NCBI RefSeq assembly: GCF_005696555.1
Contig: NZ_CP040005.1
Location: forward strand, 2,604,001-2,668,000
Direction of reading: 5' to 3'
From: Actinomyces sp. oral taxon 171 str. F0337
Lineage (GTDB): Bacteria; Actinomycetota; Actinomycetes; Actinomycetales; Actinomycetaceae
DNA: 64,000 nucleotides
Below, piece after piece: positions 17,181 to 26,700 of this stretch; within the stretch, counting starts at the first letter, position 1, and every line of letters begins with the position of its first letter. A model generated the notes under the pieces. That model was not told the origin of the DNA, did not search any database, and was given only the letters and a program-made list of their open reading frames with translations. Position numbers and translations under genes: made by a program.

Positions 17181-18212
17181 ATGACCGCCACCGACACCCT
17201 GCCCCAGGCTCCCGCCACCATCCAGTCCGGCCTCGACTTCGACGCCGTCCTGCGCACCTACGAGGCCGTCTCGCGCGTCCTGCCCGAGACCCCCGCCTGG
17301 TCCTACCCGCTGCTCAACGCCGAGGCCGGGGTGGAGGTCACGGTCAAGCACGAGAACGTCCAGCCCACCGGCGCCTTCAAGGTCCGCGGCGGGGTGGCGC
17401 TCATGGCGGCGCTCAGCCCCGAGGAGCGGCGCCGCGGCGTCGTGACCGCCTCCACCGGCAACCACGCGCAGTCCCTGGCCTGGGCCGGCGCCCGCAGCGA
17501 GGTCCCTGTCACCGTCGTCGTCCCGGTGGGCGCGCCGGCCCGCAAGGTGGCCGCGGTGCGCGCGCTGGGCGCCCGGGTCGTCGTCGAGGGCGAGACGATG
17601 TGCGACTCACTGGCCCACGCCGAGGCCCTCTCGCTGACCGAGGGGATGCGCATGGTCTCCCCCGGGGACGAGCCGGCCATCGTCCTCGGGCACGCCGCCG
17701 TCTACCTCGAGCTCTTCCGTCGCCACCCGGGCCTGGAGTCCGTCTACGCGCCGGTCGGCTCGGGCTCCGGGGCCGCCGGCGCCTGCCTCGTGCGTGACGC
17801 CCTGGCCCCCGGGTGCCGGGTTATCGGTGTCCAGTCCAGCGCCGCCCCGGCCGCGCACCGCGCCTGGACGTCCGGGGAGCCGGCCACCGTCCACAGCCGC
17901 ACGCGCGTGGCGGGCCTGGCCGTCGGGGCGAGCTTCGCCCTCACCCAGTCGATGCTGGGCCGCGGCCTCAACGACTTCATCCTGGTCGACGACGACGCGA
18001 TCCAGGGATCCGTCGGCCTCATGGCCACCCACGCCCACACCCTGGCCGAGGGCGCCGGGGCCGCGGGCCTGGCCGGACTCATGGCCGACCCCACCCGCCA
18101 GGGCCGCTGCGCGATCATCTGCACCGGCGGCAACGCCGAGGACCACGAGCTCGCCGGCATCTCCGCCGCGGCCGGCTCCGCCGTCGGTACCGACGAGACC
18201 CTCAGCCGCTGA
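17181..18212 (+). CDS. PLP-dependent threonine/serine dehydratase-like enzyme
   Basis: 343 residues from ATG 17181; longer frames reach back into the LysR gene. It belongs to the fold-type II PLP family: the lysine that binds PLP is in VQPTGAFKVRGG, the phosphate/substrate loop is TASTGNHAQSLAW, and the glycine-rich PLP-phosphate loop is APVGSGSGAAGA. There is no C-terminal ACT domain, so it resembles short catabolic dehydratases rather than feedback-controlled biosynthetic IlvA. Likely reaction: deamination of threonine, serine or a related hydroxy amino acid to a 2-oxo acid. The AFKVRG variant in place of SFKxRGA also occurs in hydroxy-aspartate and ectoine-related members, so the substrate is uncertain. 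It is probably controlled by the divergent LysR. Confidence 0.78.
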   Translation: MTATDTLPQAPATIQSGLDFDAVLRTYEAVSRVLPETPAWSYPLLNAEAGVEVTVKHENVQPTGAFKVRGGVALMAALSPEERRRGVVTASTGNHAQSLAWAGARSEVPVTVVVPVGAPARKVAAVRALGARVVVEGETMCDSLAHAEALSLTEGMRMVSPGDEPAIVLGHAAVYLELFRRHPGLESVYAPVGSGSGAAGACLVRDALAPGCRVIGVQSSAAPAAHRAWTSGEPATVHSRTRVAGLAVGASFALTQSMLGRGLNDFILVDDDAIQGSVGLMATHAHTLAEGAGAAGLAGLMADPTRQGRCAIICTGGNAEDHELAGISAAAGSAVGTDETLSR

Positions 18213-18587
18213 AGCCGGCCGACCCATACCTGCCGGCCGGTTGGGGACCACTCCCCGTTGAGCCGGTCCTGCCAGCCGAGTGACACTCGAGTGGGGGCCG
18301 GGAAGCGCGGTCGGGGCGCACACCCGGCCCTCCCCCGTGCTCCGGCGGCGCCGATCCGCCTCCGCTTTCGAGGACGAGCCGAAGAGCTCATCGACCGCTC
18401 TGCCACCAGTCCAGGAGACCCGGGAAGCGCTCCTACGAGAACCGCGGCGTCACAAGCCCTCCCCACCCCCACCACACACCGGACAATTCTCCCCCGACAA
18501 CGCCACACTCCACAGATTTCACGAGTGGACACCGCACGAGGTGCCGAGCTACCTGCACGGGCTCTTATCTTGATCCTCAACGAAACA
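18213..18587. other. Non-coding stretch between dehydratase gene and NRPS promoter
   Basis: About 375 bp precede the NRPS promoter. Frames here are short, overlap in several phases and lack ribosome sites. Close behind the dehydratase stop is a small GGGGA-CCAC-TCCCC hairpin near 18243-18256, too weak to call a terminator. Nothing else is supported. Confidence 0.5.
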
Positions 18588-18616
18588 TTGACCTTAGGGT
18601 AGGCTTACATTACAGT
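18588..18616 (+). promoter_or_regulatory. Promoter of the NRPS operon
   Basis: TTGACC at 18588-18593 and TACAGT at 18611-18616 are separated by exactly 17 nt. They match sigma-70 -35 and -10 boxes at five and four of six positions. Transcription would start about 35-40 nt before the NRPS ATG at 18661. The whole spacer is occupied by the iron box. Confidence 0.65.
18594..18612 (+). promoter_or_regulatory. DtxR/IdeR-type iron box
   Basis: TTAGGGTAGGCTTACATTA matches the 19-bp DtxR/IdeR consensus TTAGGTTAGGCTAACCTAA at 15 of 19 positions, including the central TAGGCT. It lies between and partly over the -35 and -10 elements, so an iron-loaded repressor would block polymerase. This predicts expression under iron limitation and supports a metallophore role for the operon. 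Confidence 0.75.
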
Positions 18617-18660
18617 CTGCTGAGTCGGTTTGTTCCCGTTTTGAGGCCTGGTCTGACATA

Positions 18661-21600
18661 ATGACGTCCGTCATCAATGCTCTTGCGCGCGCACTCGACG
18701 CGTTCCCGAATCGTGTTGCCCTTCGTTTTCTCGACTATTCAGACGGAACCGTCACGGTTCGCAGCCACACCTACCGTCAGCTGTGGGACGAGATTGCAGT
18801 CGCTGCCGCCCACCTTCCAGGCACACCCGGCGACAGGGTGCTCCCCCTCATCCCCGGCGATGATCGCCTCCTCATCCTCATCCTCGGCGCCATGTACCGG
18901 GGGATGATTCCCATCCCTGTCCCCTTCCCCATCACTCGAGGTCCTGAGACCGAGCGCCTGCACCACATCATTACGGACTCCTCCCCCACCGTCGTCATCG
19001 CCGACGACACCACCGCCACAAGCCTGGACCTGGCGTCCCTCACCCCCTCCTCGCAGATCCTCTCCCCAGACAAGCTCACCGAGCCGACCGACGTCGACGA
19101 GCCCGTGCCCACAGGCCCCGACACCCCCGCCTTCCTGCAGTACACCTCCGGCTCCACCGGTCATCCCAAGGGAGTCCTCAACGACCATCGGGCCCTCGCC
19201 TACCAGGCCGAGTTCGTCGCCAACGGCCTCGAGCCCGGGGAGCTGCTATCCATGGTCTCCTGGCTCCCCCTCCACCACGACATGGGCCTTATCTACGGCG
19301 CCCTCGTGCCTCTTATCAACAGCGGCACAACCACCCTCATGCTTCCCGCTTCCTTCATCGCCGACCCGTTGCGCTGGGTCACCGGCATGGAGACGTACCA
19401 TGCGAACTACACTGCTTCACCCGACTTCGGCTACGGACTCGTCGGCAAGACGCTCATGCGGTCCCCCGACTTCCGAGCCGACTTGTCCTCCCTAAAGTTC
19501 GCCATTGACGGCTCCGAACCAATCAGCCCTCTCACTATCGGTGGCTTTCGCAAGCTCTCGACTGAGCGTCTCAACCTCGATCCGCGGGCTCTCACCCCCT
19601 GTTACGGGTTGGCCGAGGCGTCGCTCGCTGTGTGTGCCGCCCCAGGGCTGGGCCCCCGACGGGGTTCGCAGCCCATCACAGCCTTCAGCACCGCCCAGCT
19701 CGGTCGCGGACGGGCCACCCCCGCAACCGCCGACGAAGAAGCGACCCACCTTGTCAGCGTCGGCACGTACACCCTGCGCACAGGCGTCACCATCGTCGAC
19801 CCCGAGACCCACCGGGCACTGCCCGACGGCGTCATCGGCGAGATCTGGCTATCCGGCCCCGGAATCCCGCCCGGCTACTGGCGGCACGAGGACGCCACTG
19901 AAGAGACCTTCCGCGCTCATCTCGTCGGCGACCCGAACACTGAGCATCTGCGCACCGGAGACCTCGGCGTCCTACACGAGGGGCACCTTTACATCACCGG
20001 ACGAGCGAAGGACCTCATCATCCACCGCGGCGTCAACATCTACCCGCAGGATGTCGAGCAGACTCTCCGCTCCCTGCCCGAGGTGCCTACACGACGCGTC
20101 TGCATAGCGCAGCGTCCTGTCAACGGCGTGGAACGCACCGTCGTCATCGTCGAGGCCACCACCGGCGCCTCGCCCAACGACCCCGCCGTCGCAGCCATCG
20201 TCCCTGCCTGCCGTCAGGCAATCCTCGACGTCCATGGCCTGCCCGTTGACGATGTCGTCGTCGTCGCACCTCATGCCATCCTGTGGACCACCTCCGGCAA
20301 GGTTCGTCGCTCAGCGACTGTGGATGCCTATCTGCGTGGCGAGCTGCCCATACTGTTCGAGAGTCGGGGCCAGGCCCCCACCTCCGGCATTGAGACACTC
20401 GATGATCTCATTGCCGTGCTCACCCGGATGCTTGGTACCCCCATCACCGAGGAGGATCTCGATACCAACATTCTCGCTCTCGGACTGACCTCCGTTCAGG
20501 CTGCGGAGCTCGCCGCCGGACTGACCGCGGGAGGTCACCACGTCACGTATCGCGAGCTCTTCGCCACACCGAATCTGCGGGCATGGAGCAGGTTGCTCTC
20601 CCAGAAGCGTTGTGCCCCCGAGGCCGTTGCGGGGCCTGTCGACCCGACGCTACCGTTCCCAACAACCCCCATCCAGCAGGCCTATCTTTTCGGCCGCAGC
20701 CCCGATGCACCACTCGGCGGTGTCGGCTGCCACTCCTACATGGAGTTCCGCACCCACGACCTAGACCCCGCGCGCCTGTCCACGGCGTGGAACGCTCTGT
20801 TACGCCGCCATCCCATGCTGCGGGCGGTGTTTGACGATGACAACACCCAGCGCGTCCTCGAATCAGTCGCCGCCCGCACCGTTACCATCAACGACCTGAC
20901 CAACGCTGGGGATCGTATCGAGGATGAACTCAAGGCTGTGCGCGCAGCGATATCCCACCGCGTACTCGACGTCGCGGCGGGACAGAACCTGGAGCTGGAA
21001 CTGACTCTCCTGCCCAACGGCGAACAGCGGCTCCACGTGGACATTGACCTCCTCGTCGCTGATGCCACCAGCATCACGATCCTTCTCGAGGATCTGGCTA
21101 TCGCTTATGACCAGGGCCCCGACGCACTCGAGGAGCACCCCTACCCCTTCTCCCGCTACCTGGCGGTGACGGCTCCTGCAGCAAGCCGGCGCCGGGAGGC
21201 GGCCCGCCGTTACTGGGAGAAGAGAATGGACTCCCTGCCCGGGGCTCCCGCTTTGCCCGTCGATATCACCACAGTCACCGGATCCCCTCGTTTCACTCGC
21301 CGCAGTACCCGTCTCAGCCAGGCCCGTTGGACAAGGCTGCGCAACCGCGCCCGGGCCGTTGGTCTGACTCCCTCGGCGGTCCTGCTCACCTGCTACGCGG
21401 CAGTCATGTCCCGATATAGCGGTGACGCTTCGCCGTTCAGCATCAACCTGACGACCTTCGAGCGGCAGATGGTGCATCCGGATGTGGCCACCATGGTCGC
21501 CGATTTTACCGAGAATGTTCTCGTTGCCTGCACACCCACGAGCGGGCAGGGCTTTCTTGATGCAGCGCGGACCATGCAGAAACAAGTCATCGAGAGCCTC

Positions 21601-23748
21601 GAACACGCCGACCACAGCGGTGTCCAGGTCCTGCGGGAGCTGGCGCATACGAACCGAGCGGACGCCGGCGCTGTAGTCTTCACCTCGAGTCTCGGCTCCG
21701 ACGCCCTCGGCACGCGAACCACCCGCCTGCTGGGGTACCCCGTCGAGGTCCTCTCCCAGACGCCGCAAGTGTGGATCGACCATCAGGTCATGGAGCAGGA
21801 CGGGGAACTGCTGCTGTCGTGGGACGCCGTTGAGGATCTCTTCCCCTCCGGTTTTCTTGACGCCGCCTTCGATTCCTACTCTCACCTCGTCAACTCGCTA
21901 GTCGACGATGACTGGGACGACCCGATCCACCTCCCACTACCGGACGACCAGGCCGGCATCCGGCAAGCGGTCAATGAGACGGCCTCGCCGATCACCCCAC
22001 GACTTCTTCACGAGGCATTCTTCGAGCACGCCGATCGTGAGCCCCGACGCACCGCGCTACTCACAGGTGACGGCACCCGACTCACCTATGGTGAGGTCGC
22101 CGATGGCGCCCTGCGCACCGCGGCGTGGCTGCGTGGGCGCGGTGTCGTGGACGGCGATGTCATCGGGGTCACGCTGCCCCGTGGCCCCGAGCAGATCATT
22201 GCCGTCCTTGGCGTCCTTGCCGCAGGAGCCATCTACGTCCCTATGTCCACAACGCACCCGCAGGCCCGGCGCACCGCCGCCTTCCAGCAAGCCGGTGTGG
22301 ACCTTGTCGTGGACTCCCTTGAGGAGGCATGGGGCACCGAGCCCCTCAACACACCGGTGCCCATCACTCCGGAGCAGGCCGCCTACATCATCTTCACATC
22401 CGGCTCCTCCGGCGAGCCGAAGGGCGTCGAGATCAGCCACCGCTCTGCGTGGAACACGCTCGACGACGTTTGCACCCGCTTCGGCATAACACAGGAGGAC
22501 CGGGGGCTGGCGGTCTCCGCACTCGATTTCGATCTGTCCGTCTTCGATATCTTCGGCCTACTCGGTCGAGGAGGCTCCCTCGTCCTGCTGCGAGACGAGG
22601 ACCAACGCGATGCGGAAGAGTGGTCTCGGCTTGTCACCTCAATGGGAGTCACCGTATGGAACTCTGCCCCCATTCTGCTCGATATGCTCCTCACGACGCT
22701 GGAGGCAAGGCCCAGTGACAGCCTCGGACTGCGCCTCGTCCTCGAGTCCGGCGATTGGGTGGGTCTCGACCTGCCCGGACGTCTCCGGTCCTTGTGCCCC
22801 GATGCCCGCTTCGTCGCTCTAGGCGGAGCCACCGAGGCGGCTGTATGGTCCAACTACGAAGAGGTCGACGTCGTCGACCCGTCGTGGCGATCCATCCCCT
22901 ATGGCCGTCCTCTCTCCAATCAACAGCTGCGCGTCGTCACGCCGAACATGCTCGACTGCCCCGTCTGGGTGGCCGGGGATCTGCTGATCGGCGGCGATGG
23001 AGTGGCCCACGGTTACCGCAACAATCCGGCGCTGACGGCAGCAGCCTTCAGCCGCGATGAGGACGGCATCTCCTGGTACCGAACCGGTGACCGGGCACGA
23101 TACCTACCCGATGGGCGTGTCGAGTTCCTCGGTCGCACCGACCTCCAGGTCAAGGTTCGCGGACACCGCATCGAGCTCGGTGGGATCGAGTCCGTCCTCG
23201 CCAATCACCCGGACGTCAACAACGCGGTCGTTGTCGTGCACCGGGGTGCTGGCCACGAACTCGCCGCTGCCGTAACGGTCAACGGTGCGGTGGACGAGCC
23301 CACGCTGCTGAACTGGTTACGAGAACGGCTCCCCGCCTACGAGGTACCCGCCGTCGTGCTCGTCCTGCCCACTCTGCCGCTCACCCGCAACGGGAAAGTC
23401 GACCGCGCAGCCCTCACAACGTTGACAAGGGGATTGAGTGCAACGTCTACGGAGAACGACGCCCCGCCCGAGGGACCGTATGAGGAGTACGTGGCCGCCC
23501 TGTGGGAGGAGTTCCTCTCCGTACCGGTGACAAGTCGCGCTGCGAGCTTCTTCGAACTCGGCGGCGACTCTCTGACCGCCACCCGGATAGCGACCAGGAT
23601 ACGTTCCGAGGAGGGCGCGGATCTGCCCCTGCGAGACCTCTTCCTCGACCCGACTCTGGCAGGCACCGCGCGTGCCCTGGAGAGGTCGGGCCTCGCCCTG
23701 CCCTCATCCACCACGCCCGACGACGAGTACGAGGAGGGTGAGCTGTGA
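18661..23748 (+). CDS. NRPS 1: acyl-AMP ligase-ACP-Cy-A(Cys)-PCP
   Basis: 1695 residues. Residues 1-~575 form a FAAL-like acyl-adenylating domain: YTSGSTGHPKG at ~160, WLPLHHDMGLI, YGLAEASLAV and GRAKDLIIHRGVNIYPQDVE. An acyl carrier domain follows with the phosphopantetheine serine at 611 (GLTSVQA). A heterocyclisation domain at ~680-1100 carries the DxxxxDxxS motif (DLLVADATS, ~796-804) instead of the HHxxxDG of condensation domains. An adenylation domain at ~1130-1590 has FTSGSSGEPKG at ~1245. By hand alignment its specificity residues read D-L-F-N-L-S-L-V-W, close to cysteine codes. A PCP ends the protein with Ser1637 (LGGDSLTA). Inferred role: load an acyl starter, couple it to cysteine and cyclise to a thiazoline. 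GAGG lies 14 nt before ATG 18661. It overlaps the next gene by GTGA. Confidence 0.88.
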   Translation: MTSVINALARALDAFPNRVALRFLDYSDGTVTVRSHTYRQLWDEIAVAAAHLPGTPGDRVLPLIPGDDRLLILILGAMYRGMIPIPVPFPITRGPETERLHHIITDSSPTVVIADDTTATSLDLASLTPSSQILSPDKLTEPTDVDEPVPTGPDTPAFLQYTSGSTGHPKGVLNDHRALAYQAEFVANGLEPGELLSMVSWLPLHHDMGLIYGALVPLINSGTTTLMLPASFIADPLRWVTGMETYHANYTASPDFGYGLVGKTLMRSPDFRADLSSLKFAIDGSEPISPLTIGGFRKLSTERLNLDPRALTPCYGLAEASLAVCAAPGLGPRRGSQPITAFSTAQLGRGRATPATADEEATHLVSVGTYTLRTGVTIVDPETHRALPDGVIGEIWLSGPGIPPGYWRHEDATEETFRAHLVGDPNTEHLRTGDLGVLHEGHLYITGRAKDLIIHRGVNIYPQDVEQTLRSLPEVPTRRVCIAQRPVNGVERTVVIVEATTGASPNDPAVAAIVPACRQAILDVHGLPVDDVVVVAPHAILWTTSGKVRRSATVDAYLRGELPILFESRGQAPTSGIETLDDLIAVLTRMLGTPITEEDLDTNILALGLTSVQAAELAAGLTAGGHHVTYRELFATPNLRAWSRLLSQKRCAPEAVAGPVDPTLPFPTTPIQQAYLFGRSPDAPLGGVGCHSYMEFRTHDLDPARLSTAWNALLRRHPMLRAVFDDDNTQRVLESVAARTVTINDLTNAGDRIEDELKAVRAAISHRVLDVAAGQNLELELTLLPNGEQRLHVDIDLLVADATSITILLEDLAIAYDQGPDALEEHPYPFSRYLAVTAPAASRRREAARRYWEKRMDSLPGAPALPVDITTVTGSPRFTRRSTRLSQARWTRLRNRARAVGLTPSAVLLTCYAAVMSRYSGDASPFSINLTTFERQMVHPDVATMVADFTENVLVACTPTSGQGFLDAARTMQKQVIESLEHADHSGVQVLRELAHTNRADAGAVVFTSSLGSDALGTRTTRLLGYPVEVLSQTPQVWIDHQVMEQDGELLLSWDAVEDLFPSGFLDAAFDSYSHLVNSLVDDDWDDPIHLPLPDDQAGIRQAVNETASPITPRLLHEAFFEHADREPRRTALLTGDGTRLTYGEVADGALRTAAWLRGRGVVDGDVIGVTLPRGPEQIIAVLGVLAAGAIYVPMSTTHPQARRTAAFQQAGVDLVVDSLEEAWGTEPLNTPVPITPEQAAYIIFTSGSSGEPKGVEISHRSAWNTLDDVCTRFGITQEDRGLAVSALDFDLSVFDIFGLLGRGGSLVLLRDEDQRDAEEWSRLVTSMGVTVWNSAPILLDMLLTTLEARPSDSLGLRLVLESGDWVGLDLPGRLRSLCPDARFVALGGATEAAVWSNYEEVDVVDPSWRSIPYGRPLSNQQLRVVTPNMLDCPVWVAGDLLIGGDGVAHGYRNNPALTAAAFSRDEDGISWYRTGDRARYLPDGRVEFLGRTDLQVKVRGHRIELGGIESVLANHPDVNNAVVVVHRGAGHELAAAVTVNGAVDEPTLLNWLRERLPAYEVPAVVLVLPTLPLTRNGKVDRAALTTLTRGLSATSTENDAPPEGPYEEYVAALWEEFLSVPVTSRAASFFELGGDSLTATRIATRIRSEEGADLPLRDLFLDPTLAGTARALERSGLALPSSTTPDDEYEEGEL

Positions 23749-26700
23749 GTCCCACGTCCCCCAATGATCAGTCCCTTACCGTCCTGCTTGATGACCTGCG
23801 CCGTGCCGGTATCGAGCTTCACGCTGAGGACGGTCGTCTACGCTTCCGTGCACCTCGCGGCGCCCTCACCCCAGAACTCCGTGAACGCCTGACCGTGCAC
23901 CGCGACGAGATCCTTGAGCGCCTCCAACGGAAGGACCGCCCACTCCTCAAGGCACACCCCGAGGACGCCGAGGCCCCCTTCCCTCTCACCGACATTCAGA
24001 CATCTCATCTGGTGGGGCGTGGCAGCGCAATCGATTACGGAGGTCTCGGCTGCCACGGCTACACGGAGATCGAGTTCCCCGATCTGGATCCCGTCCGCCT
24101 TGAGGACGCTTGGAATCGACTCGTCGAACGGCACGGGATGCTTCGTGCCGGCTTTGACGTCGCCGGGTGGCAACAGGTACCTGCGACGCGTGAGCGAGTG
24201 AGCATCGGGGTCACCGATGTCCGCGGGCAGGGCATCGAAGCTGCCCAAACGGTGCTGGACACCACCCGTGAGCGGATGGCCCACCAGGTCTACGACATCG
24301 AGTCATGGCCACTGTTCGAGCTGCATGTGACGCGGCACGACTGCGGAGCTCGGCTGCATTTCTCCATCGACCTGCTCATCGCTGATGCGCGCAGCATCAC
24401 GACGCTCATTGACGAACTCGTGAGCCTGTACTTGGCGCCGCATGAGGACCTCGAACCCCTGGATGCCACTTTCCGCGACTACGTCCTCGCGCTGCGTGCC
24501 ATCCAGGAGCCGGGCCATCCGTGGGCCGAGCGGGTCGCTCAGGACCGGGACTACTGGCAGGAGCGGTTGAACGACCTGCCGGGTGCCCCGGAGGTCCCCC
24601 TCGCTCCACCGCGCCAGAGCCCACCGACTTTCCACCGTCACGTCCTGCGTCTGGACGCCAACCGTTGGAAGGCGCTCAAGACTTTCGCGGCCTCCGCTGG
24701 AGCATCACCGACAGGTCTCCTACTCGCCGTCTACGGCTCCACCCTGGCTCGTTGGGCTCGCAGACCGCGCTTCACGCTCAACGTCACCTCGCTCGTGCCG
24801 CTTCCCCTGCACGATGACCTCGAGCGCATCATCGGCGACTTCACCTCCACCATTCCTGTGCTCGTCGATGCGAGCGGAGCCGACCGCATTGAGGAGGTTA
24901 TCGGCCGGGTACACCATCAGCTGTGGGAGGACCTCGACCACCACCACGTCAGTGGCGTTGAGGTCGTCCGTGAGATCGCCCGCCGTCGCGGCTGGAAGGC
25001 TGCGCTCCTCCCCTTCGTTTTCACATCCATGCTCGGTGTCGGCAGCCGCGATTCCCTGTCTCGTCTTGGCGGCAGGACCGTCCAAGGCCTGACCCAGACC
25101 CCGCAGGTACTCATCGACTGTCAAGTCCTCGAACTCGACGGGGAGCTCGAGGTGAGTTGGGACGTCCGTGACGAAGCCCTGCGCGGTGATTGGGACAAGG
25201 ATGCCTTCACCTGTATGCGGGACCTCCTCCTGGCCCTGGCGGATGGCCGCCCCATCCCCATGGAACCGGACCCGACCATCTGCCGGATCACTCCTGTCCC
25301 CGGCCGACCAATCCGATTGGAGCGGTCGGTTGTTGATCGTGCGCTGACCGCCCCCGGCTCCGTAGCCGTCATCAGCGGTGAGAGGTCCTGGACCTACAAG
25401 AACCTCCTCGACCGCTCGGCCGCGTACGCCGCCTCGATCCGCGCCGCCGGCGCGGCCCCCGGAAATCATGTGGCCGTATGTCTTCCCCATGGCTTCGAGC
25501 TCGTGTCCGCCCTCGTCGGAGCCCTGCGCGCAGGCACCGCCTACGTGCCCATCGACGTTTCACATCCGGTAGGACGACGCGTCCGCATCGCCGAGCTCGC
25601 CGAAGCGAGCCTCGTCATCACGGACCGGGACCACACCGCCGAGGACTGGAGGTGCACGGTCCTCAACGCCGAGTCCGTCACCGACTCCCTCATCGCTGAC
25701 ACAGCGGGTATCGACGAGGAGACGGACACGTCTGCGCCCGCCTACCTCATCTACACGTCGGGCTCCACTGGTGCTCCGAAGGGCGTCGTCATCACGCACG
25801 CCGCCGCCGGCAACACGATCATGGACGTCTCCACCAGGTTCGGAGTCGATGAGCACGACCGGGCAATGGCTTTGGCCTCCCCCAGCTTCGACCTATCCGT
25901 CTACGACGTTTTCGGTGTCCTCGCCGCAGGTGGAGCACTCATCATCCCCACCGAGCAGCAACGCACCGACCCCGTGGCCTGGGCGGGTCTCGTCCGGCAC
26001 CACAAGATCACCATATGGAACTCCGTGCCCGCCCAGATGCAGATGGTCCTCGATTCCCTCGTGGGTGGGGACAATGATCTCGCGAGTCTGCGCACGGTCC
26101 TGCTGTCGGGCGACTGGATCCCCGTGGCGTTGCCCGGCCAGCTGCGCACCGCCGCTCCGAGCGCCCGTATCATCAGCCTCGGCGGCGCCACGGAGGCCTC
26201 TATCTGGTCAGTGTTCCACGAGATCGACGAGGTTGCACCGACATGGGTCTCCATACCCTACGGTCGAGCCCTGACGAACCAGGCGATCCACGTTCTTGAC
26301 GAGGATCTTCGTGAACGCCGCCCCGGTGTGGACGGCGAGCTCTATCTCGCCGGCGCAGGCTTGGCTCAGGGATACCATGCCTCTCCTGAGATCACCGCAC
26401 GTCAATTCCTCATCCATCCTCGCACCAACGAGCGCCTGTACCGCACCGGCGACTGGGGCCGTAGGGACACCGAGGGCATTGTCGAGTTCCTCGGCCGTGA
26501 GGACGGCCAGGTCAAGGTCCACGGACACCGTATCGAACTGGCTGAGGTCGAGTCCGCCCTCGCATCCCACCCGTCGGTGTCGTCAGCTGTGGCACTCGTC
26601 GACCGTAGCGGGGACTCCCAGCGTCTCGTCGGCTTCGTCGCCCCCGCCCCCGCCACCGACGCACCTGTAGCAGCCGGGCTCGCGTCCAGCCCGATCCTGG

